Source of the DNA: an uncultured Bacteroidota bacterium | Lineage (GTDB): Bacteria > Bacteroidota > Bacteroidia > Flavobacteriales > Flavobacteriaceae | Assembly: GCA_903913315.1 (NCBI GenBank) | Contig: CAIWKX010000028.1 | Coordinates: 1 to 64,000, forward strand | Direction of reading: 5' to 3' | DNA length: 64,000 nucleotides | In this document: positions 1-7,257 of the stretch, in pieces | Layout of the letters: every line of letters starts with the position of its first letter | How positions within the stretch are numbered: the stretch's first letter is position 1 | The notes under the pieces: generated by a model | The model's input: only the letters and a program-made list of their open reading frames with translations | What the model was told of the DNA's origin: nothing | The model's database searches: none | Position numbers and translations under genes: made by a program

Positions 1-501
1 AAACCTGTTTTATATGTTTGTAATGTTGACGAAAGTTCAGCAGTGAATGGGAATAAATATGTGGATCAAGTTCGTGAATTAGTAAAAGATGAGGTTGCTG
101 AGGTGATTATACTTTCTGTTGGAGCAGAAGCTGATATTACTGAGTTGGAAAGCTATGAAGAACGTCAGGTTTTTCTAGAAGACATGGGATTATCAGAGCC
201 TGGTTCAGCTGTTTTGATACGTGCTGCTTACAAACTTTTGAAATTACAAACCTATTTCACTGCTGGAGTTAAAGAAGTTCGAGCTTGGACAATTAATGTT
301 GGAGATACGGCACCAAAAGCGGCAGGTGTTATCCATACTGATTTTGAAAAAGGATTTATACGAGCAGAAGTTATTGCTTTTGAAGATTTTTCAAATTTTG
401 GTTCCGAGGCAAAAGTAAAAGAAGCTGGAAAACTGAGAGTAGAAGGAAAAGAATATATCGTTAAAGATGGAGACGTTATGCACTTTAGATTTAATGTATA
501 A
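1..501 (+). CDS. ychF: YchF/OLA1 family GTPase-like ATPase, C-terminal part
   Basis: This is the 3' end of a gene that begins before the window. The reading frame is open from base 1, so the GTG at 43 in the ORF track is not the true start. YchF/OLA1 proteins are Obg-related P-loop NTPases that prefer ATP and bind ribosomes. The visible part covers the end of the nucleotide-binding domain ([11 protein letters not shown]), the helical insert, and the C-terminal TGS-like domain with the conserved run [20 protein letters not shown] followed by FIRAEVI and a terminal [11 protein letters not shown]. Those C-terminal motifs are highly characteristic of the family. A hairpin terminator follows within about 30 bases, so the gene ends its transcription unit. 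Confidence 0.95.
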   Translation, partial: KPVLYVCNVDESSAVNGNKYVDQVRELVKDEVAEVIILSVGAEADITELESYEERQVFLEDMGLSEPGSAVLIRAAYKLLKLQTYFTAGVKEVRAWTINVGDTAPKAAGVIHTDFEKGFIRAEVIAFEDFSNFGSEAKVKEAGKLRVEGKEYIVKDGDVMHFRFNV

Positions 502-525
502 AAAAAATAAGCTTTACTAAAGCCT

Positions 526-562
526 AAAAACCTGCAAATGAAAAATTTGTAGGTTTTTTTTT
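526..562 (+). terminator. Rho-independent terminator after ychF
   Basis: The stem AAAAACCTGCAAAT pairs with ATTTGTAGGTTTTT across a short loop, with one G-T pair, and runs into a T tract. The core ACCTGCAA/TTGTAGGT recurs in the terminator after parC. Confidence 0.85.
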
Positions 563-744
563 GGTTTATAATTTTTTTTTATTTTAATTTATAATCCCAA
601 AACATAAAACATAATCTAAATGAAAAAGAAACGCATGTTATCTGACAGTATAATAATTTCTTCTTCTGCAGAAATTCACATTCCTAAACCTACTATTTTT
701 CTTATCTCTCATAAGACAATTATAACTTTTATAAATTCTAATTT

Positions 745-2280
745 ATGAAAATTGATATGAAAAAATCAGGGGTAAACTCCCATCTGAATAGACAGATTAA
801 TAAGTTTTTATTAGATGAAAACATAAGGGACAATCCTCAAGTAGTTAATTTTATCGCAGCTGTAAATCAAAGTTATTTGAATTTTGAAAAAGATTCTGAC
901 CTGCATGAACAAGCTACAAGATTAAACGATATAGAATACCACGAAGTCAATACTAAACTAAAAGAAGAACTAGAAGAAAAAGTTTATTTTGAAAATAAAC
1001 TGATTAAAACTATTTACAAATTAACTGGAGATGAAGCGCATCTGGAATCCAACAAGGATTTATTCGGTTTAATTAAAGTATTGAATAATGAAATTGAAAT
1101 AAAAAAAGAATATCAAGATAAGCTATCGATTGCTAAAGCGAATGCAGAAAGTGCCAATGAAGCCAAATCTGATTTTCTTTCCATCATGAGCCATGAAATA
1201 AGAACTCCCTTAAATGCCATTATTGGATTGATTTATATCATGGAAAAAGAGAATACTCTAAAAAGTTTTCAAGAAAACTTAGAAGTTTTAAAGCACTCTT
1301 CCAACAATTTATTTCTTTTGATTAATAATATTTTAGACTTCAGTAAGATTGAAGCTGGCAAAATAGATATTGAAAAAATACCTTTTGATTTGAAGGATTT
1401 AATTATACAAATTTCAAGATCGTTAGAAATACAAGCCTCTGAAAATTTGAATAAAATAAAATTGATTATTGATGACAATTTCATGCCTAATGTTATTAGT
1501 GATCCGTTGCGTTTGAGTCAAATTATGACTAACCTAATTTCAAATGCAATTAAGTTTACAAAAGAAGGAGAAATTACTGTAGAAGTCACTCAAATGTCTT
1601 TTATTGATGGACTATCTACTTTTAAAATTCAAGTTAAAGACAGTGGAATAGGCATTGATTTAGAGAAGTTCAATTTAATTTTCGAGAAATTTTCTCAAGC
1701 GGAAACAACAACCACTCGTAATTTTGGAGGAACAGGCTTAGGCTTAGTAATCACCAAGAAGTTATTGAATTTATTAGATTCTGATATCAATATTGATAGT
1801 AAAATAGGTAAAGGGTCTAACTTTTATTTTGTACTTCAATTACCCATTGATGAAGATTTTACCGATCAAACCGATAGAATTTTTTCTAATGATTATGAGG
1901 AAAAAGACTTAAACGGATTGAGAGTACTTTTGGTTGAAGATAATTTAATTAATGTCAAAATTGCAAATAAAATCATTAGTCAATGGAATGTTGACGTCGA
2001 TATCGCTCATAATGGTTTGATAGCTGTTGAAAAACATTTAGTAAATCAATATGATGTTATACTCATGGATTTATCTATGCCAATAATGGATGGATATGAG
2101 GCAACAACAATTATTAGAGAAAGAGATAATAACATCCCTATTATTGCTTTGACTGCTTCAGCTTCCTATGGTTATTTAGATAGAGCTATCAAATTAGGAA
2201 TTAATGACTATGTCATAAAACCATTTAGTCCAAAAGAATTAAATATGAAACTTTATAAGTATTCAAAAAGTAAGTTATAA
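745..2280 (+). CDS. Cytosolic hybrid sensor histidine kinase/response regulator
   Basis: This 511-residue hybrid kinase has no visible signal peptide or membrane segment, so it probably senses a cytoplasmic signal. The first ~130 residues are helical and unassigned. They are followed by a HisKA dimerisation helix with the phospho-accepting histidine at about H150 (FLSIMSHEIRTPLNAIIGL), then a HATPase domain with N box (LISNAIKFTKEG), G1 (VKDSGIGI) and G2 (GGTGLGLVI). The C-terminal receiver domain carries RVLLVEDN, the phospho-acceptor aspartate near D442 (ILMDLSMPIMDG) and the lysine of YVIKPF. No DNA-binding output domain is present. Phosphate could therefore pass to an Hpt protein, and one is encoded near 62 kb, though the pairing is only a guess. 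The ATG overlaps the stop of a tiny upstream ORF as ATGA. Confidence 0.92.
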   Translation: MKIDMKKSGVNSHLNRQINKFLLDENIRDNPQVVNFIAAVNQSYLNFEKDSDLHEQATRLNDIEYHEVNTKLKEELEEKVYFENKLIKTIYKLTGDEAHLESNKDLFGLIKVLNNEIEIKKEYQDKLSIAKANAESANEAKSDFLSIMSHEIRTPLNAIIGLIYIMEKENTLKSFQENLEVLKHSSNNLFLLINNILDFSKIEAGKIDIEKIPFDLKDLIIQISRSLEIQASENLNKIKLIIDDNFMPNVISDPLRLSQIMTNLISNAIKFTKEGEITVEVTQMSFIDGLSTFKIQVKDSGIGIDLEKFNLIFEKFSQAETTTTRNFGGTGLGLVITKKLLNLLDSDINIDSKIGKGSNFYFVLQLPIDEDFTDQTDRIFSNDYEEKDLNGLRVLLVEDNLINVKIANKIISQWNVDVDIAHNGLIAVEKHLVNQYDVILMDLSMPIMDGYEATTIIRERDNNIPIIALTASASYGYLDRAIKLGINDYVIKPFSPKELNMKLYKYSKSKL

Positions 2281-2391
2281 ACCCACTTTTAGAATCAAAA
2301 TTGTCAAAAACATTCTTAATAACTTTGATAAATATCATTTTAAAAATGTCTCGAAATACACTATATTAGCGCAAATTCGATACCTTTTAAA

Positions 2392-4251
2392 ATGGCAGAA
2401 ATAGAACAGTATAACGAAGATAATATTCGCTCATTAGACTGGAAAGAACACATCCGAATGCGTCCTGGAATGTACATCGGAAAGTTGGGTGACGGATCTT
2501 CTCCTGACGATGGAATTTACATTCTTCTTAAAGAAGTAATAGACAACTGCATTGACGAATTTGTTATGGGTGCGGGAAAAGTAATCGAAGTTACTATTAA
2601 AGATAAATTGGTAACTGTTCGCGATTATGGTCGTGGAATCCCCCTAGGAAAAGTGGTTGATGTAGTTTCCAAAATGAATACGGGAGGTAAATACGACTCC
2701 AAAGCCTTTAAAAAATCTGTAGGTTTAAATGGGGTTGGTACCAAAGCAGTTAATGCTTTATCTAATTATTTCCGTGTAGAATCGGTTCGTGATAATCAAC
2801 AAAAAGCCGCAGAATTCTCTGAAGGTAATTTAACTCTAGAAGAAGATGTTATAGAATCTACTAAACGCAAAGGGACCAAAGTAGCGTTTATTGCGGATGA
2901 ATTAATTTTCAAGAACTATAAATACCGTAATGAGTATATTATCAAAATGCTCAAAAATTATTGTTATCTAAATCGTGGATTAACAATATACTATAATGGG
3001 GAGAAATATATTTCAGAATATGGTTTAAAAGATTTATTAGAAGAAACTATTACTGAAGAAGACATGCAATATCCTATCATTCATCTTGAAGGTGATGATA
3101 TTGAAATTGCTTTAACACACAGTAAGTCTCAATATTCGGAAGAATACCATTCGTTTGTGAATGGTCAAAACACTACGCAAGGAGGAACACACTTAAATGC
3201 CTTTCGTGAAGCTATTGTAAAAACCATTAGAGAATATTACAACAAAGGTTTTGAAGCTTCGGATATTCGTAAATCTATTGTTTCGGCTGTTTCTATAAAA
3301 GTGGAAGAACCCGTTTTTGAAAGTCAAACCAAAACCAAATTGGGTTCCAATGATATTGGTCCTAATGGCCCAACGGTTCGGACTTTCATTCATGATTTTA
3401 TTACTACTAAACTAGATAATTTCCTTCATAAAAATCCAGAAGTTTCCGATTTGTTATTGCGTAAGATTCTACAAGCTGAACGCGAACGTAAGGAACTTTC
3501 AGGAATTAGAAAATTAGCGAAAGACAGAGCAAAAAAATCGAGTTTACACAATAAAAAACTGCGCGATTGTCGTGTGCATTTAACCGATGCTAAAAACCCA
3601 AGAAGTCTAGAAAGCACTCTTTTCATTACCGAGGGAGATTCGGCTTCGGGTTCGATTACCAAAAGTCGTGATGTAAATACGCAAGCCGTATTTAGTTTGC
3701 GAGGTAAACCTTTGAATTCTTATGGGATGTCGAAGAAGATTGTCTATGAAAATGAAGAATTCAATTTACTTCAAGCAGCTTTAGACATTGAAGAAAGTAT
3801 AGAAGATTTACGTTACAATAATATTGTGATTGCGACTGATGCCGATGTCGATGGAATGCACATTCGATTATTATTGATTACGTTTTTCCTTCAATTTTTT
3901 CCTGAAATGATTAAAGAAGGGCATTTGTATATTTTGCAAACGCCGTTATTCCGTGTTCGAAATAAAAAAGAAACTATTTATTGCTATTCTGACGACGAGC
4001 GAAAAGATGCCATTGAAAAACTAAAACCTAAACCAGAAATCACGCGATTTAAAGGGTTGGGAGAGATTTCACCAGATGAGTTCAAGAATTTTATTGGAGA
4101 AAGCATTCGTTTAGATCCTGTAATGTTAGATAAAGCCACATCTATAGAAACTTTGTTAGAATTCTACATGGGTAAAAACACACCGGATAGACAAACGTTT
4201 ATTATCAATAATTTGAAAGTGGAATTGGATAAGGAATTGGTGGAGAAGTAA
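2392..4251 (+). CDS. parE: DNA topoisomerase IV subunit B (ParE)
   Basis: ParE is the ATPase subunit of topoisomerase IV, which decatenates daughter chromosomes together with ParC. The 619-residue protein shows a GHKL ATPase domain ([25 protein letters not shown]), a transducer region ([16 protein letters not shown]), and a TOPRIM domain with its catalytic glutamate at about E414 ([11 protein letters not shown]) and the metal-binding aspartates of DADVDG from about D483. Length and motif order are normal for the family. Its partner parC lies downstream, but three unrelated genes separate the two. The last stop is only 35 bases from the first cassette start, so read-through from parE into the cassette is likely. 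Confidence 0.95.
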   Translation: MAEIEQYNEDNIRSLDWKEHIRMRPGMYIGKLGDGSSPDDGIYILLKEVIDNCIDEFVMGAGKVIEVTIKDKLVTVRDYGRGIPLGKVVDVVSKMNTGGKYDSKAFKKSVGLNGVGTKAVNALSNYFRVESVRDNQQKAAEFSEGNLTLEEDVIESTKRKGTKVAFIADELIFKNYKYRNEYIIKMLKNYCYLNRGLTIYYNGEKYISEYGLKDLLEETITEEDMQYPIIHLEGDDIEIALTHSKSQYSEEYHSFVNGQNTTQGGTHLNAFREAIVKTIREYYNKGFEASDIRKSIVSAVSIKVEEPVFESQTKTKLGSNDIGPNGPTVRTFIHDFITTKLDNFLHKNPEVSDLLLRKILQAERERKELSGIRKLAKDRAKKSSLHNKKLRDCRVHLTDAKNPRSLESTLFITEGDSASGSITKSRDVNTQAVFSLRGKPLNSYGMSKKIVYENEEFNLLQAALDIEESIEDLRYNNIVIATDADVDGMHIRLLLITFFLQFFPEMIKEGHLYILQTPLFRVRNKKETIYCYSDDERKDAIEKLKPKPEITRFKGLGEISPDEFKNFIGESIRLDPVMLDKATSIETLLEFYMGKNTPDRQTFIINNLKVELDKELVEK

Positions 4252-4286
4252 AATTGCTTAATATTGTTTGATTTAATTTTATAAAT

Positions 4287-5462
4287 ATGACTACTGAAGA
4301 AAAAGATAGATTAATGCAAGATGATTCAATTCAATTTGATTTATTTGGATTTGACGATAATGAAGTAGAAAAAGAAATTGGTAATGAGGATGTTGAAATA
4401 ATAGAGCCATTCGATCCTCAAAAGATTAATATAAAGATTGTGCCTTTAACGATAGGTCAATTGGTTGATAAATTACAATATGAAGAAGTAAAAATCCCAG
4501 AATATCAGAGAAAATCTGGATTGTGGGATTCAAAAAGAAAAAGTAGATTTATTGAATCACTCATGTTAAGATTACCTATTCCATTATTTTATTTTGATGA
4601 AAGAGAACTCGATATTTGGTGGGTTGTTGATGGTTTACAAAGAGTAACTACTATTAGAGAATTTGTTTTGAATAAAAAATTTAAATTATCAAATCTAGAA
4701 TTTTTGAAAAAATTAAATGGTTTAGGGTGGGATGATTTAGAAAGAAATTATCAAAGAAACATTAATCAATCCCAAATTACAATAAATCTAATCCAAAAAG
4801 ATACCCCTGAGAAAGTTAAGCATAATATTTTTAGAAGGATTAATCAAGGATCAATTGAATTAAGTTCTCAAGAACTTCGTACTGCATTACTCTGGGGATA
4901 TAGAATTGATTTTTTAAAACAATTAGTTAGAGGTAATTCTAAAGAAGCTCAAATTTTTTTAAAGGTTACGGATAATCGTGTTAAAGTGGATAGACAAGAG
5001 GATTTAGATTTTGCAAGCCGTTTTGTAGCATTTTATTTAAAAGGTTATCAAAAGTATGAACCTGATATGGATAATTTTCTCACTGAGGGTACACTTTTAG
5101 TTTCAGAAAGTAAATCTGAACAAGAGAAGATAAAATTTGCTTTTTATCAAGCTCTAGAAGTTGCAGATTCTATTTTTGGGAATGATGCTTTTAGGAGAAG
5201 AACGAGTATGAATGATCCAAATAGAAAACCGATAAACAAACCTTTATTTGAAGCATTATCAGTAGCTTTTGCATTACTTAATAATTCTCAAAAAGAAAAT
5301 CTGATTAAAAATAAGTTTGCCTTTTATGAATCTTTAATACAAAAACAATTAACTGATAAAAGTTTTTTAAATTCGATTTCAACTGGTACAGCGACAAAAG
5401 AAAGTGTTAACAAGAGAAATAAAGAAATAGGTGAGCTAATTAAAAGATTTTGCAATGATTAA
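4287..5462 (+). CDS. DUF262 (GmrSD N-terminal-like) protein, first gene of an inserted cassette
   Basis: This 391-residue protein carries the hallmarks of the DUF262 family, whose ParB/sulfiredoxin-like fold occurs in GmrSD, BrxU and SspE restriction proteins. The visible motifs are IPEYQRKSGLWD, RFIESLMLRLPIPLFYF and VVDGLQRVTTI, with the DGxQR signature at residues 115-119, and FRRINQGSIELSSQELR. DGxQR is linked to nucleotide hydrolysis in studied relatives. No C-terminal HNH or DUF1524 nuclease motif is visible, so this is the short single-domain form and any effector activity must lie elsewhere. The 3' end overlaps the ATPase gene by eight bases (ATGATTAA), implying coupled translation. 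Arginine is almost always AGA and AT content is high, unlike parE and parC. The function is inferred, not shown. Confidence 0.82.
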   Translation: MTTEEKDRLMQDDSIQFDLFGFDDNEVEKEIGNEDVEIIEPFDPQKINIKIVPLTIGQLVDKLQYEEVKIPEYQRKSGLWDSKRKSRFIESLMLRLPIPLFYFDERELDIWWVVDGLQRVTTIREFVLNKKFKLSNLEFLKKLNGLGWDDLERNYQRNINQSQITINLIQKDTPEKVKHNIFRRINQGSIELSSQELRTALLWGYRIDFLKQLVRGNSKEAQIFLKVTDNRVKVDRQEDLDFASRFVAFYLKGYQKYEPDMDNFLTEGTLLVSESKSEQEKIKFAFYQALEVADSIFGNDAFRRRTSMNDPNRKPINKPLFEALSVAFALLNNSQKENLIKNKFAFYESLIQKQLTDKSFLNSISTGTATKESVNKRNKEIGELIKRFCND

Positions 5463-6591
5463 ATATTTAGAAGTTAATAATTTTAAGAGTCACAAGAAAA
5501 CAAAAATTGATTTATCAAATCTTACGGTTTTTTGTGGTAGTAATAGTGTTGGTAAGTCTTCAGTTTTCCAACCCTTATTACTATTGCGAGAAGCCCATTT
5601 AAATAAAACCAATTTTGAGTATTTAGATTTATTATCAAATCCAATAAAAATTGGTACAATTGCAGATGCATTTTTTCAATATTCTGAAAATGATGAAATT
5701 ACATTTCAAATCAAAACAGAAGTAGATGATTATATTTTTTCATTTGAATTAGAAAATAATGATTACACAAAAACATTAATAAACTCAAGAAAGAATAAAT
5801 TTGAGAATGGAGTAAATCCAAAAATTAGTTTATTTAATGAGAATTTTCAATATATAAGCTCAAGTAGAGTTGGTCCTCAAGAATCGTATAAAAAAGATGA
5901 CGTAGTTGTTGAAAAATATAAGCAAATATCACTTATTGAAGGAAAAGCGGAGTTTTGTATTCATTATTTGCATAAAAATCAGTCTCATAGAGTACTGAAA
6001 GAATTGGTAAACATTAATTCATTAGAGGAAAGTCTAATTTATCAAGTAACAAGCTGGGAAAAAGAAGTTAGTAAGGGTGTAAATGTTATAGTTGATGATA
6101 TTGGTAAATTAGGTTTTGAGTTGAAGTATCAATATGATACTCAACTTGGAAATGAAAAAACAAATAAGTTTTCAGCATTAAATGTTGGTTTTGGACTATC
6201 ATATGTTCTCCCAATAATAGTAGCTATACTTTCAGCAAAACCAGATGCTTTATTAATAATTGAAAACCCAGAAGCCCATCTTCATCCAAGTGGAATTTCC
6301 AAACTTACTGAGTTAATTTGTTTGGCTGCTCAAGCAGGAATCCAAATTATTATTGAAACACATTCTGATCACATTATTAATGGAATTCTAGTGCAATCCA
6401 AACTATACGAGGAGACAAAAAAAGGAATTGATAAAAATAATGTTAGTATATATCAATTTGAAAGAGATGAAGATTGTCATTGTTCGGTAGCTACAAAAGT
6501 AGAAGTTAAAGAAGGAGGAAGAATTAGTTTTGCTCCAGAAGGTTTTTTTGACCAAAGTACTATTGATACAGATTTTTTATTTGACTTATAA
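5455..6591 (+). CDS. AAA ATPase of the DUF3696/ABC-SMC-like type, second cassette gene
   Basis: The 378-residue protein begins with an ABC/SMC-like ATPase head (IKYLEVNNFKSHKKTKIDL) and a Walker A motif at residues 28-36 (GSNSVGKSS). Later come a signature-like helix (LNVGFGLSYVLPIIVAIL), a Walker B with catalytic glutamate (ALLIIENPEAHLHPSG) and a His-switch strand (IIIETHSDHIINGI). The end, GGRISFAPEGFFDQ, matches the C-terminal DUF3696 pattern. There is no long coiled coil and no TOPRIM domain, which separates it from OLD and Rad50 proteins. Related ATPases serve as sensors or motors in several restriction and abortive-infection systems. It overlaps the DUF262 gene by eight bases and ends two bases before the next start, so the three genes form one translational unit. 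Confidence 0.85.
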   Translation: MIKYLEVNNFKSHKKTKIDLSNLTVFCGSNSVGKSSVFQPLLLLREAHLNKTNFEYLDLLSNPIKIGTIADAFFQYSENDEITFQIKTEVDDYIFSFELENNDYTKTLINSRKNKFENGVNPKISLFNENFQYISSSRVGPQESYKKDDVVVEKYKQISLIEGKAEFCIHYLHKNQSHRVLKELVNINSLEESLIYQVTSWEKEVSKGVNVIVDDIGKLGFELKYQYDTQLGNEKTNKFSALNVGFGLSYVLPIIVAILSAKPDALLIIENPEAHLHPSGISKLTELICLAAQAGIQIIIETHSDHIINGILVQSKLYEETKKGIDKNNVSIYQFERDEDCHCSVATKVEVKEGGRISFAPEGFFDQSTIDTDFLFDL

Positions 6592-6593
6592 TA

Positions 6594-7256
6594 ATGGAGC
6601 ATAATTTTGTATTTTATATTGATGATGTTTTTTTTACAGAAGGTTTGACATTAGAAATTTTAAGAGAATTTAAAATTTTATTTGAAGTGCCATTACAATT
6701 AAATATTCCAACAATATATAACAAATCAGCATTTCAAAATGCTATTGTAAATATTGAGAATGATAATTGTAGACCAAGTTATAAAAATAAAATAATTGAT
6801 GTTTTTGGAAAATTCAAAGAAGTTGAAAATTTTATTTATGACGATAATAAAATTAATATTAATCTTTCAAAGATAATTAATGTTGAAGCATTACAATTTA
6901 ATGATGCTAAAGAAATATGGGCTTTCATAAATTCAAAATTACCACAAAGAAATTTCAACCCAGCTTATACTAAACATGGTAGAAGAAAAAATGATGGAAC
7001 ATTGATACCAGCACAAATTGGAGAATCTCAATTATTAACAACTGATATACAATCTCAAAATTTACTTGATTCAGCTATTTTTGATTTAAGAAAAAGAGCA
7101 AGTTTTCATGTAAATTTTGATGAGTTTTATAATAATAAATATATTTTATTTCCTGATGAAAACACAAATGAATATACTTTTCATGCCTTTCATCTTGAAG
7201 AAAAATTATGGAGTCAAAAAGTTCCAAATTCAATAAGAAAATATTTCGGAAGATAA
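6594..7256 (+). CDS. Protein of unknown function, third cassette gene
   Basis: I do not recognise a family for this 220-residue protein. It lacks a signal peptide and membrane helices and is very rich in Asn, Ile, Lys and Phe, as expected from its extreme AT content. The N-terminal half looks like a mixed alpha/beta region with acidic stretches (FYIDDVFFTEG). The middle has a basic patch (AYTKHGRRKNDG) followed by GESQLLTTDIQSQNLLDSA. It starts two bases after the ATPase stop and ends one base before the parC start, so it was acquired or maintained as part of the cassette. Its position after a DUF262/ATPase pair suggests an accessory or effector role, but nothing in the sequence proves this. 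It is a real gene judging by its tight packing and uninterrupted frame. Confidence 0.7.
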   Translation: MEHNFVFYIDDVFFTEGLTLEILREFKILFEVPLQLNIPTIYNKSAFQNAIVNIENDNCRPSYKNKIIDVFGKFKEVENFIYDDNKININLSKIINVEALQFNDAKEIWAFINSKLPQRNFNPAYTKHGRRKNDGTLIPAQIGESQLLTTDIQSQNLLDSAIFDLRKRASFHVNFDEFYNNKYILFPDENTNEYTFHAFHLEEKLWSQKVPNSIRKYFGR

Positions 7257-7257
7257 A

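Noticed and set aside
2281-2391. Promoter for parE
   Set aside because: No clear TAnnTTTG with a -33 partner was found; the gap holds weak TATATTA-like sequences only.
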